From Candidatus Sulfopaludibacter sp. SbA3 (GTDB lineage: Bacteria; Acidobacteriota; Vicinamibacteria; Vicinamibacterales; UBA2999), in NCBI GenBank assembly GCA_945866285.1, contig CAMBHC010000018.1, forward strand, positions 1-15,859: a stretch of 15,859 nt of DNA, written 5' to 3'. This document shows, piece by piece, positions 1-6,743 of this stretch. The notes beneath the pieces were generated by a model. That model did not search any database. It was not told where the DNA came from and saw only the letters and a program-made list of their open reading frames with translations. Each line of letters opens with the position of its first letter. Within the stretch, counting starts at the first letter, position 1. A program made the position numbers and the translations under genes.

Positions 1-671
1 CCATCGTCGGGCTGTTTTACGTGTCGCGAGGCTTTCAGCTCGAGACCGTTAACTGGCTGATCCGCAACATTGTCGGCTACGTCGTGTTCGCGGCCATCGT
101 GTTGCTGCAGGCCGACATTCGACGCGCGCTTATGCACCTTGGCCGGGGCCGCCTGTTCCGCCTCCTTAATCGCAAGGTGAGCGACGACGACACGATTGAG
201 GAGTTGGTGGTGGCTGCCACCACCCTGGCGGCAAAGAAGACCGGTGCGATCATCGTGATTGAACGATCGGTCGGCTTGCGCAACTACATTGAGAGCGGCA
301 TCCCGCTTGATGCGAAGCTGACCTACGATCTGCTGGTCAGCATCTTTCAGCCGACGTCGCCGCTGCATGACGGCGCGGTGATTGTGCAGCGCGACCGCGC
401 GGCCGCGGCCGCGTGCTTCCTGCCGCTCACTGTGAATCCGCGGTTGAATCGCGAACTGGGTTCACGTCATCGCGCGGCAATTGGCATCACCGAGGAGAAC
501 GATGCCGTGGCGATTGTCGTGTCCGAAGAGTCCGGCCGCATGTCACTGGTCGAAGACGGCGACCTCGAACACGATATCGATGCCGAGCGGCTGCGGCGGC
601 GGCTGAAGTCGCTGGTGGCGTTGCAGCCCATGGCCGGCAAGCCGCGAGCGGCGGGGTACTCACTAAGCTGA
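1..671 (+). CDS. dacA: Diadenylate cyclase CdaA/DacA (5' partial)
   Basis: This enzyme makes the second messenger c-di-AMP from two ATP at the inner membrane. The reading frame is open from base 3 with no stop, so the gene begins upstream. A GTG at 21 is in frame but is probably internal, because the residues before it match the usual run between membrane helices. A last membrane segment lies at about nt 69-113, followed by the DAC domain. The two signature motifs are present: DGA within PLHDGAVIV (nt 369-377) and RHR within GSRHRAAIG (nt 465-473), which bind and cyclise ATP. The tail after about nt 600 is basic and variable. The next gene starts on the stop codon (TGATG), indicating translational coupling. 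The order dacA, ybbR/cdaR, glmM is the conserved c-di-AMP arrangement. I am sure of the family; the full length and N-terminal helices are outside the window. Confidence 0.95.
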   Translation, partial: IVGLFYVSRGFQLETVNWLIRNIVGYVVFAAIVLLQADIRRALMHLGRGRLFRLLNRKVSDDDTIEELVVAATTLAAKKTGAIIVIERSVGLRNYIESGIPLDAKLTYDLLVSIFQPTSPLHDGAVIVQRDRAAAAACFLPLTVNPRLNRELGSRHRAAIGITEENDAVAIVVSEESGRMSLVEDGDLEHDIDAERLRRRLKSLVALQPMAGKPRAAGYSLS

Positions 672-1321
672 TGGCGTACCATCCCTTTCGCAACCTCGGC
701 CTGAAATTCCTGTCGACGTGTATCGCCGCCCTGCTGTGGCTGGTCGTCGCGGGCGAGCGCGTGGTTGAGCGGGTGCTGCGGGCCCCGGTGGAATTCCAGA
801 ACCTGCCGAGCGGCCTTGAGCTGGTCGGCAACCTGCCTGACACCGTTGAAGTGCGACTGCGGGGGTCATCGGGCGCGCTCAGCCGCATGGCGACGGGTGA
901 CTTGTCTGCGGTGCTCGACTTGCGGACCGCGCGGCCGGGCCGCCGCTTGTTTCACCTGACGCCGACCCAGGTGACTGTGCCCTACGGCATTGAAGTGGTG
1001 CAAGTCGGGCCGTCGACCGTGACGATGGAGTTCGAGGCATCGGGCGTGCGGACGGTGCCGGTGGAGCCCGGCATCGAGGGCCAGCCGGCGGCGGGGTTCG
1101 AGATCACCGCGGTCACCAGCGATCCGCCGACCGTGGAAGTCGCGGGTCCGGATAGTGCGTTGAAGCGGCTCGCTGCGGCCATGACCGAGCCGGTAACGGT
1201 GACCAACGAGACGCGATCGGTTCGCGAAGTGGTGACCATTGGCGTGCAGGACGCCAGTCTTCGGCTGGTCACGCCGAAGATGGCCGTGGTGACCGTGACG
1301 ATTTCTCCCAGGCGACCATGA
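671..1321 (+). CDS. cdaR: YbbR-domain regulator of diadenylate cyclase (CdaR-like)
   Basis: This is a 216-aa protein with one N-terminal membrane segment (about residues 10-27) and an extracytoplasmic part of YbbR-type beta repeats. Phrases such as PVEFQNLPSGLEL, DTVEVRLRGS and PPTVEVAGPDSAL are typical of the family. In Firmicutes, CdaR binds CdaA and tunes c-di-AMP synthesis. The reading frame is open further upstream, but ATG 671 is chosen because it overlaps the dacA stop as TGATG and gives a standard YbbR N-terminus (short basic stretch, then the membrane helix). The earlier in-frame ATG at 413 would add a low-complexity stretch antisense-like to dacA. The 3' end overlaps glmM by four bases (ATGA). 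The CdaR role rests on synteny and domain; regulation of the cyclase in this phylum is inferred. Confidence 0.9.
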   Translation: MAYHPFRNLGLKFLSTCIAALLWLVVAGERVVERVLRAPVEFQNLPSGLELVGNLPDTVEVRLRGSSGALSRMATGDLSAVLDLRTARPGRRLFHLTPTQVTVPYGIEVVQVGPSTVTMEFEASGVRTVPVEPGIEGQPAAGFEITAVTSDPPTVEVAGPDSALKRLAAAMTEPVTVTNETRSVREVVTIGVQDASLRLVTPKMAVVTVTISPRRP

Positions 1322-2649
1322 AACTGTTTGGCACGGATGGCATTCGAGGCAAGGCCGGCGTCGCGCCGCTCGAGCCGGCAACTATTGCGCGGGTGGGTGA
1401 AGCGCTCGTGCGCTCGTTGATGGACGGCTCCACACCGCATCGCTTCGTGATTGGCCGCGACACGCGCGAGTCGGGCGATTGGATTGAGCGGGAACTGGCG
1501 CGCGGCCTGACGAGTGGCGGTGCCACGGTCGTCAGCGCCGGCGTGGTGCCGACACCCGCGATTGCTTACCTGGCGCGCACGGAAGGTTTTGACGCCGGCC
1601 TGGTGATCTCGGCCTCACACAATCCGTACGAGGACAACGGTATCAAGGTGTTCGGCGGATCCGGCGTGAAGCTGACCGCGGCGCTCGAGGCGTCAGTGGA
1701 GAGGCTCGTGGCCGATCCGTCGTGGAGCGTCAGCGCCGAGTCAGGGACGATCGATCGCCGTGATCTCTCGCGTCCGTACCTGGCGCACCTCGAGCAGATT
1801 CTCGATGATGCCGGATCGCTGGCGGCGGTGCCAATCGTTGTGGATTGCGCCAATGGCGCGACGGCGGCCATGGCGCCGGCGTTCCTGTCATCACTTGGTT
1901 TCGATGTCCGGCCGATTGGCGTGTCGCCGGATGGCCGCAACATCAACCTGGATTGCGGATCGACGCACCTGGCCGGCCTGGCGAACGAGGTCCTGGCCAC
2001 CGGCGCTGGGCTTGGGATCGCGTTTGACGGTGACGGCGATCGCGCGCTGTTCGTGGATGCGGCCGGCAAGGTCGTGGATGGCGACGCCGTGTTGCTGATC
2101 GCGGCGCTGCAGATGAAGAAGGAAGGCCGGCTGCCCGGCGACACCGTGGTCGCCACGGTTATGAGCAACATCGGCCTCGAACTGGCGCTGCGCGACCGCG
2201 GCATCAGCCTGGTGCGCACCGGCGTCGGTGACAAGTACGTGATGGAGGAGATGGTGAAGCGCGGCTATGCCCTCGGTGGCGAGCAGTCGGGCCACATCAT
2301 TTTCGCCGAGCACTTGTTCACGGGCGATGGCCTGGCGACGGCGCTGAACGTGCTGCGCATCATGGTGCGATCGGGCCGCGATTTGGCCGACCTCGCCGGC
2401 GAGTTGGTGACGTATCCGCAAGTGCTGGTGAATGTCCGTGTCAAGCAGCGGTCCGATTACACCCAGGTTCCGGCGATCGCCACGGTCATCGACCGGGTTG
2501 AGCGCGGGTTGGCGGGACACGGGCGGCTGCTGATTCGTTATTCGGGCACGGAGCCGCTGTTGCGGATCATGCTCGAGGGCCAAGACCAGGCGGAGATCCG
2601 TGGCTGGGCCGCTGACATCGCCGCCGTAATGAAGGAGCAGCTTGCCTAA
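1318..2649 (+). CDS. glmM: Phosphoglucosamine mutase
   Basis: GlmM interconverts glucosamine-6-phosphate and glucosamine-1-phosphate, the entry step to UDP-GlcNAc for peptidoglycan and LPS. The 443-aa protein has the usual length and all four domain signatures: FGTDGIRG at the N-terminus, the phosphoserine loop ISASHNP with catalytic Ser100, the metal loop DGDGDR (237-242), the sugar-binding loop GEQSGH (321-326) and the phosphate-binding loop RYSGTEP (407-413). The start ATG overlaps the previous stop (ATGA). Co-transcription with dacA and cdaR is the conserved c-di-AMP arrangement; in other bacteria GlmM binds and inhibits the cyclase, which links wall precursor supply to the messenger. That inhibition is family knowledge and not visible here. 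Confidence 0.97.
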   Translation: MKLFGTDGIRGKAGVAPLEPATIARVGEALVRSLMDGSTPHRFVIGRDTRESGDWIERELARGLTSGGATVVSAGVVPTPAIAYLARTEGFDAGLVISASHNPYEDNGIKVFGGSGVKLTAALEASVERLVADPSWSVSAESGTIDRRDLSRPYLAHLEQILDDAGSLAAVPIVVDCANGATAAMAPAFLSSLGFDVRPIGVSPDGRNINLDCGSTHLAGLANEVLATGAGLGIAFDGDGDRALFVDAAGKVVDGDAVLLIAALQMKKEGRLPGDTVVATVMSNIGLELALRDRGISLVRTGVGDKYVMEEMVKRGYALGGEQSGHIIFAEHLFTGDGLATALNVLRIMVRSGRDLADLAGELVTYPQVLVNVRVKQRSDYTQVPAIATVIDRVERGLAGHGRLLIRYSGTEPLLRIMLEGQDQAEIRGWAADIAAVMKEQLA

Positions 2650-3373
2650 GCTTTCGGTCAACGTAAACAAGGTCGCGACGGTCCGCAACTCACGCGGTGG
2701 CGAGCTGCCGTCGGTGATCGAGGCGGTGCGGACGTGCATCGACGCGGGCGCGACAGGCATCACCGTGCATCCGCGCGCCGACGCGCGACACATCACGACC
2801 GCTGATGTTCATGACATCGCCAGGGAGCTGGCGCCGCTCAAGGGCCGTGTCGAGTTCAACATCGAGGGCGATCCTCGCCCGGACCTGATTGAACTGGTGC
2901 TCGCGGTGAAACCCGATCAATGCACGCTGGTGCCGGTGTTCCCCGGCGAGATCACCAGCCAGGCCGGATGGCCGGTCGATACACCTCAGGACGCGCTGGC
3001 CGGCGTGATCGGCGCGATCAAGGCGGGGGGTGTCCGCGTCAGCCTGTTCGTCGATCCTGAGCCGGCGGCGATTCGCTGGGCCAAGCGCATGGGCGCCGAC
3101 CGCGTCGAACTTTACACGGAACCGTTTGCACGCGCGTTCGAGCGGGGACCTGCCGCTGCCGAGGCCAGCTTCGCGCACTACGCTTCCGCCTCGACCCTCG
3201 CGTTCGAGCTGGGTGTTGGCGTCAACGCGGGACACGATCTTGATCTGAAAAACCTCACGCTGTTCCGGACACTGCCACACCTGGACGAGGTGTCGATCGG
3301 CCACGCGTTGATCGGCCGCGCCATCTTCGTTGGATTGGGCCACGTGGTGAAAGAGTACCTGGCGGCGCTATGA
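2642..3373 (+). CDS. pdxJ: Pyridoxine 5'-phosphate synthase
   Basis: PdxJ condenses 1-deoxyxylulose-5-phosphate with 3-amino-2-oxopropyl phosphate to give pyridoxine 5'-phosphate in the DXP-dependent vitamin B6 pathway. The 243-aa TIM-barrel protein shows LSVNVNKVATVRNSRG at the N-terminus, the HPR motif (His43, Arg45), the FNIEGDP strand with Glu75, and the C-terminal NAGHDL motif with His198, followed by the phosphate-binding SIGHALIG stretch. The TTG start at 2642 lies inside the last codons of glmM (8-base overlap), and the family's conserved N-terminus begins immediately after it. The stop TGA (3371-3373) abuts an inverted-repeat element whose first arm starts on its last base. acpS, a common neighbour of pdxJ in proteobacteria, is absent; an alpha/beta hydrolase follows instead. 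Confidence 0.96.
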   Translation: MPKLSVNVNKVATVRNSRGGELPSVIEAVRTCIDAGATGITVHPRADARHITTADVHDIARELAPLKGRVEFNIEGDPRPDLIELVLAVKPDQCTLVPVFPGEITSQAGWPVDTPQDALAGVIGAIKAGGVRVSLFVDPEPAAIRWAKRMGADRVELYTEPFARAFERGPAAAEASFAHYASASTLAFELGVGVNAGHDLDLKNLTLFRTLPHLDEVSIGHALIGRAIFVGLGHVVKEYLAAL

Positions 3374-4149
3374 CGGTGTCAGACACCATGCCAAGAATGG
3401 CGTACTCGTGGGGGTACCTCCGCCGTGTCCGCGCCAAGTACGCAATTCTTGGCATGGTGTCTGACACCGTAATCGTGATGGCGCTCCTGGTCTCGGCCGC
3501 GGAGGCCTCGGGGCGCGCCGTGACGTTCCCCTCCCTCGACGGCACTTCTCTCGCCGGCGAGTTCTACGAAGCATCAGAACGGCCCGCGCCCGCCGTGGTA
3601 CTGGTCCACATGTTGTCGCGCACCAAGGCTGACTGGAACAGTGTCGCGGACCGCCTGCAGGATGCCGGCATCACCGCGCTGACCTTGGACCTGCGCGGTC
3701 ACGGCGGCTCGTCCGGATCGCCGCAGGCGCTGGCCGAGATGGTCCAGGATGTGCGTGCGGCCGTCCAGTGGCTGGCTGCGCGCCAGGGTGTCAGGCCCGG
3801 GTCGGTCGCCCTGGTCGGCGCGTCGCTGGGCGCCAGCCTGTCGCTGCTGGCCGCGGTTGACCAGTCGGCCGTGCGCGCGATCGGGTTGCTGTCGCCGTCG
3901 CTCGACTATCGCGGCCTGCGCACGGACGTAAACCTGGTCAAGCGAGTGGGCGGGCGATCGATGTGGCTGGCGGCCAGCGCCGAGGACCCCTTGGCGCTGC
4001 GGACCCTGCGAGATTGTGCCGCCGAGAGTTCGGGACCGCGTGAACAATTGATTTCGAGCACGGTCGCGCATGGCACGGCCCTCCTGGAGCGTGACCCCGA
4101 GGTTGGTCGCGCCCTGGTGGACTGGCTACGCCGCTCGTTGCTATCCTGA
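3370..4149 (+). CDS. Alpha/beta hydrolase with repeat-encoded N-terminus
   Basis: The serine hydrolase core, from about residue 50, has LDGTSLAGEFY, the oxyanion-side strand VVLVHMLS, the LDLRGHGGSSG loop, the nucleophile elbow GASLG (Ser152), acid candidate Asp206 in SAEDPLA and catalytic His234 in VAHGTALL. It resembles dienelactone-hydrolase or acyl-esterase families; the substrate cannot be told. The ATG at 3370 overlaps the pdxJ stop (ATGA) and reads through the whole inverted repeat, so residues 1-34 come from the element. An alternative ATG at 3478 (residue 37) would give only MALLVSAAEASG before the core, too short for a normal signal peptide. With the element included, the sequence has a basic stretch (RRVRAK) followed by a hydrophobic run ending near AEASG, which could act as a signal peptide. 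The true start is therefore uncertain; the downstream domain is secure. Confidence 0.85.
   Translation: MTVSDTMPRMAYSWGYLRRVRAKYAILGMVSDTVIVMALLVSAAEASGRAVTFPSLDGTSLAGEFYEASERPAPAVVLVHMLSRTKADWNSVADRLQDAGITALTLDLRGHGGSSGSPQALAEMVQDVRAAVQWLAARQGVRPGSVALVGASLGASLSLLAAVDQSAVRAIGLLSPSLDYRGLRTDVNLVKRVGGRSMWLAASAEDPLALRTLRDCAAESSGPREQLISSTVAHGTALLERDPEVGRALVDWLRRSLLS
3373..3470. repeat. 98-bp inverted-repeat element (REP/MITE-like), 33-nt arms
   Basis: The left arm at 3373-3405 and right arm at 3438-3470 are reverse complements over 33 positions with one mismatch; the outer 26 bases (3373-3398 and 3445-3470) match perfectly. Each arm also contains its own small palindrome, GGTGTCAGACACC at 3375-3387 and its counterpart at 3456-3468. 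The 32-base centre holds a GGTACC core. This nested-palindrome design resembles REP-type elements mobilised in trans by IS200/IS605-like (RAYT) transposases; no such transposase lies in the window. The element sits exactly at the pdxJ stop and forms the 5' end of the hydrolase reading frame. The structure is certain; the mobile nature is inferred. Confidence 0.85.
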
Positions 4150-4160
4150 AGGTTCCCCAA

Positions 4161-4766
4161 ATGAGAGCGGATGCAATCGTCTTCGGCATTGCCGGATCAC
4201 TGTTCGGCTTGATCATCGGCTGGGTGCTCGGCACCCAAAACGCCACCGGCACGGCACGCGTGGCGGCTCCCGTGGCGCAGGCGGCGCCCGCCACGGCCGG
4301 CGCGCCGGCGGCGCAACAACCGCCCCCGCTGGATCCCGCTCGCGTGCAGGCGCTGCAAACCGTGGCAGAGAAAGATCCCAAGAACACCGAGTCGCGCGTG
4401 CAACTCGGCAACCTGTTCTTCGATGCCGAGCAGTATCCCCAGGCCATCACCTGGTACGAGCAGGCCTTCGCGCTGAACCCGGCCGACCCCAACGTGTCGA
4501 CCGACCTCGGCGTCGCCTACTACTACACCAACCAGCCCGACAAGGCGCTGGCGCAGTTCGACAAGTCGCTCGCGACCGATCCCAAGCACATTAAGACGCT
4601 GTTGAACGTCGGCATCGTCCGCGCCTTTGGCAAGAACGACCTGGCCGGAGCGGCGAAGGCGTGGGAAGAGGTGGTCGCGATCTCGCCTGACTCTCCCGAA
4701 GGACAAGCCGCCAAGAAGGGGCTCGAGGGCGTGAAGAACACGGCGACCGGAACCGCGGGGAAATAG
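4161..4766 (+). CDS. Membrane-anchored TPR protein
   Basis: This 201-aa protein starts with one membrane segment (about residues 6-24), then an Ala/Pro-rich linker (about 25-57), and then three to four tetratricopeptide repeats (about 60-176). TPR consensus is visible in SRVQLGNLFFDAEQYPQAI, the NVSTDLGVAYYYTNQPDKAL stretch and the next repeat around LLNVGIVRAFGKNDL. It is similar in layout to the soluble TPR part of CcmH/NrfG-like proteins and is probably a protein-interaction scaffold at the inner membrane. The start ATG lies 11 bases after the hydrolase stop; there is no strong Shine-Dalgarno, but a TATCCT hexamer at 4142-4147 might serve as a -10. It is followed after three bases by the zinc-ribbon gene. 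The partner is unknown. Confidence 0.88.
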   Translation: MRADAIVFGIAGSLFGLIIGWVLGTQNATGTARVAAPVAQAAPATAGAPAAQQPPPLDPARVQALQTVAEKDPKNTESRVQLGNLFFDAEQYPQAITWYEQAFALNPADPNVSTDLGVAYYYTNQPDKALAQFDKSLATDPKHIKTLLNVGIVRAFGKNDLAGAAKAWEEVVAISPDSPEGQAAKKGLEGVKNTATGTAGK

Positions 4767-4769
4767 CGG

Positions 4770-5033
4770 TTGCTACGCCTGCTCCTCCTGCTCGCCCTCT
4801 TCTGGGTGATCGCCCGGGTCTTCTGGGGGTTCATCGAGGGAGTGGTACGCGGCGCGTCGATGCCGCCGACCGGTGGCGGCCGAGGTTCGAATAGCCCACG
4901 CTCGCCGGTGAAGATGCAGCCGTGTCCGGTTTGTGGCACCTACGTCGTGCCGGGCAAGGCGATCAGCACTATCAAGAGCGGCGCCCCCGTGCACTTCTGC
5001 AGTGAGAAGTGCCGCAGCGAGTACCGCAGCTGA
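4770..5033 (+). CDS. Small membrane-anchored zinc-ribbon protein
   Basis: This is an 87-aa protein with a TTG start three bases after the TPR gene. Residues 2-27 are a hydrophobic membrane segment, followed by a Gly/Ser/Pro linker. The C-terminal zinc-ribbon has Cys52 and Cys55 in CPVCGTYV and Cys77 and Cys81 in HFCSEKCRSEY. The layout resembles PP0621/YHS-TRASH-like small proteins found in many bacteria, which I know only as uncharacterised. The four Cys are spaced for one zinc or other metal ion. Its stop overlaps the aldolase start as TGATG, so it is translationally coupled to the microcompartment operon. Whether it has any role with the shell or only shares the transcript is unknown. Confidence 0.85.
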   Translation: MLRLLLLLALFWVIARVFWGFIEGVVRGASMPPTGGGRGSNSPRSPVKMQPCPVCGTYVVPGKAISTIKSGAPVHFCSEKCRSEYRS

Positions 5034-5878
5034 TGAACGCCGAAGAGCAGGCCCGCGCCGACATCGTCGAGGTGGGCCGCCGCCTCTGGGACCGCGGCTT
5101 CGTTGCGTCCAATGACGGCAACATCAGCGTCCGTCTCGACGACCAGCGGATAATCACGACCCCCAAGAGTGTGTCGAAGGGGTTCATGACCCCCGACATG
5201 ATGGTGATCACCGATCTTGACGGCAAGCGCATTGCCGGCGAGCGCGAGCCTTCCTCGGAATTGAAGATGCACCTCGAGGTGTACCGCAATCGTCCCGATG
5301 CCCGCGCCGTGGTGCATGCGCATCCGCCCACGGCGACGGGCTTTGCCGTCGCCGGGATCGCGCTCGATCGTGCCGTGCTCGCGGAGGTCATCACCACCCT
5401 CGGCAGCATCCCACTGGCGGAGTACGCCACGCCGTCCACCGAGGAGCTGCCGGCCGCGGTCCGCAAGTACGTGAAAGCACATGACGGCATGCTGCTGGCC
5501 AGTCACGGCGCGCTGGCGCTGGCCGGCGACGTGATGTCGGCGTACTACCGCATGGAAACCATCGAGCACTTCGCCAAGATCAGCCTGGTGGCACGGACCC
5601 TTGGCCGCGAGAACGTGCTGTCGCGCGGCGAAGTCGACCGGCTGCAGGGCCTGCGCGGGATGTACGGCATCGCCTCGCCCGCGCCCATCTGCACCGACGA
5701 ATCCAACCCGACGACGGCAGGGCAGTTGGATTGCCAGGTGGTGCAGGCGCCCGACTCGGCCGAGCGGCTGGTGCTCCACAGCATGCAGGCGCCGGCAACC
5801 GGCACGGACGGGGAAATTCGGCTAACATACCGCGAGTTGACCGCGTTGATTGAGGACGCGGTCAGGCAACTCAAGTAA
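5033..5878 (+). CDS. Class II aldolase with C-terminal encapsulation-like tail (BMC cargo)
   Basis: This is a 281-aa member of the class II aldolase/adducin family (FucA/RhaD/AraD), which cleaves sugar 1-phosphates such as fuculose-1-phosphate into DHAP and lactaldehyde using zinc. Metal and catalytic residues are visible: Glu76 in SSELKMH, His95 and His97 in VVHAHPP, and His158 in ASHGAL, with SNDGNISVR near the N-terminus. The catalytic domain ends by about residue 215. A roughly 65-residue extension follows: a flexible linker and a final amphipathic helix, TYRELTALIEDAVRQLK, the kind of tail that docks cargo into microcompartments. Nearly all of the ORF upstream of ATG 5033 overlaps the zinc-ribbon gene, and TGATG coupling supports this start. 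The next gene encodes a BMC shell protein after a 19-base gap. The substrate is inferred from aldolase-type BMCs and is not proven. Confidence 0.92.
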   Translation: MNAEEQARADIVEVGRRLWDRGFVASNDGNISVRLDDQRIITTPKSVSKGFMTPDMMVITDLDGKRIAGEREPSSELKMHLEVYRNRPDARAVVHAHPPTATGFAVAGIALDRAVLAEVITTLGSIPLAEYATPSTEELPAAVRKYVKAHDGMLLASHGALALAGDVMSAYYRMETIEHFAKISLVARTLGRENVLSRGEVDRLQGLRGMYGIASPAPICTDESNPTTAGQLDCQVVQAPDSAERLVLHSMQAPATGTDGEIRLTYRELTALIEDAVRQLK

Positions 5879-5886
5879 GAGTTTCT

Positions 5887-5891
5887 GGAGG
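5887..5891 (+). promoter_or_regulatory. Strong ribosome binding site of the BMC-H gene
   Basis: GGAGG lies six bases before the ATG at 5898. It is one of only two clear Shine-Dalgarno sequences I see in the window, the other being before the cyclophilin gene. High translation fits the main facet protein of a shell, which is needed in large excess over the vertex proteins. Confidence 0.8.
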
Positions 5892-5897
5892 CAGTAA

Positions 5898-6188
5898 ATG
5901 GGTGAAGCGCTCGGCATGATCGAAACCAAGGGCCTGGTCGCGATGATTGAAGCGGCCGACGCCATGGTGAAGGCTGCCAAAGTGACGCTGGTCGGGTGGG
6001 AGAAGATCGGCGCCGGCTACGTGACCGCGATCGTGCGCGGCGACGTGGCGGCCGTGAAGGCTGCCACTGACGCAGGCGCCGCCGCGGCGCGCCGCGTGGG
6101 CGAGCTGGTGTCGGTGCATGTCATCCCGCGTCCGCACGCCAACCTGGAAGACGTCCTGCCCATCGGCAAAGCCAACACCAAGGGCTAG
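5898..6188 (+). CDS. BMC-H hexameric shell protein (PduA/PduJ/EutM-like)
   Basis: This is a 96-aa single-domain bacterial microcompartment protein. It starts with EALGMIETKGLVAMIEAADAM, and the middle WEKIGAGYVTAIVRGDV and C-terminal GELVSVHVIPRPH are the classic Pfam BMC pattern. The central pore loop reads KIGAG where PduA has KVGSG, so the pore is lined by Ala instead of Ser. Hexamers of this fold tile the facets of the shell, and the pore passes small metabolites. It has the best Shine-Dalgarno of the operon. It is the only BMC-H in the window; no tandem-domain BMC-T is present. The assignment is very secure. Confidence 0.97.
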   Translation: MGEALGMIETKGLVAMIEAADAMVKAAKVTLVGWEKIGAGYVTAIVRGDVAAVKAATDAGAAAARRVGELVSVHVIPRPHANLEDVLPIGKANTKG

Positions 6189-6190
6189 CG

Positions 6191-6460
6191 ATGCTGCTCG
6201 CCCGAATCGTCGGTACCGTGGTCGCGACCCGGAAGGATCCGCGCCTGGTCAGCTGCAAGCTGCTGCTGGCCCGCGCCGTGGATCCCAAGGGCAAGGCCGA
6301 GGGTAACTACCTCGTCGCGATCGACACCGTCGATGCCGGCGTGGGCGAAACCGTCCTGATCGTCAGCGGCAGTTCAGCCCGGCTGGCGGTTGGTATGAAA
6401 GACGTGCCGGTGGATGCCGCCGTCGTCGGCATCATCGACGCCGTCGACGTCGCCGAGTAA
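6191..6460 (+). CDS. BMC-P pentameric vertex protein 1 (EutN/CcmL family)
   Basis: This is an 89-aa EutN/CcmL-type protein that caps the pentagonal vertices of the shell. Family features visible: the start LARIVGTVVATRKDP, the KLLLAR strand, the LVAIDTVDAGVGETVLIV core and the end VDAAVVGIIDAVDV. It begins two bases after the BMC-H stop. Compared with its two paralogues it has a longer turn after the KLLLAR strand (DPKGKAEGNY) and an SGSSAR loop without the Gly-Lys-Glu residues. I am sure of the family; which vertex type it is cannot be told. Confidence 0.95.
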   Translation: MLLARIVGTVVATRKDPRLVSCKLLLARAVDPKGKAEGNYLVAIDTVDAGVGETVLIVSGSSARLAVGMKDVPVDAAVVGIIDAVDVAE

Positions 6461-6465
6461 CCGCC

Positions 6466-6738
6466 ATGCAGCTCGCCCGCGTGATCGGGGATGTCGTCGC
6501 CACCCGCAAGGACCCCGGCTTCGACGGCACCAAGCTCCTCCTCCTGCAGCCCATTGCCGCTGACGGCCAGAACGTTGGCCGCACGCTCGTGGCCGTTGAT
6601 TCGGTCGGTGCCGGCGTCGGCGAAACGGTGTTCTTCGTCCGCGGCAAAGAGGCCGGCTTTCCCTTTCATCCCACCGAGATGCCGGCCGATGCCGGCATTG
6701 TCGGCATCGTCGATCAGCCGCAGATCTTCACGAAGTAG
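6466..6738 (+). CDS. BMC-P pentameric vertex protein 2 (EutN/CcmL family)
   Basis: This 90-aa EutN/CcmL paralogue starts five bases after vertex protein 1. It shows ARVIGDVVATRKDPGFDG, KLLLLQP, TLVAVDSVGAGVGETVFFV and the closing DAGIVGIVDQPQIF. The loop before the last strand is distinctive (RGKEAGFPFHPTEMP): it is Phe/Pro-rich and lacks the charge of the other two copies, so its inner or outer pentamer surface probably differs. Three divergent BMC-P genes in a row are known from aldolase-type (fucose/rhamnose) microcompartments. Confidence 0.95.
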   Translation: MQLARVIGDVVATRKDPGFDGTKLLLLQPIAADGQNVGRTLVAVDSVGAGVGETVFFVRGKEAGFPFHPTEMPADAGIVGIVDQPQIFTK

Positions 6739-6743
6739 CATCG

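Noticed and set aside
413..670. Upstream extension of the YbbR gene from ATG 413
   Set aside because: It lies wholly inside dacA in another frame, is low-complexity His/Arg-rich, and ATG 671 gives the proper membrane-anchor start.
866..1381. Long minus-strand frames opposite the cdaR and glmM region
   Set aside because: Arg/His-rich translations opposite well-supported genes are typical shadows in GC-rich DNA.
5815..5835. AT-rich GCTAACATAC as a promoter for the BMC-H gene
   Set aside because: It lies inside the aldolase tail coding sequence with no matching -35 and the genes are closely spaced; the strong ribosome binding site explains expression well enough.
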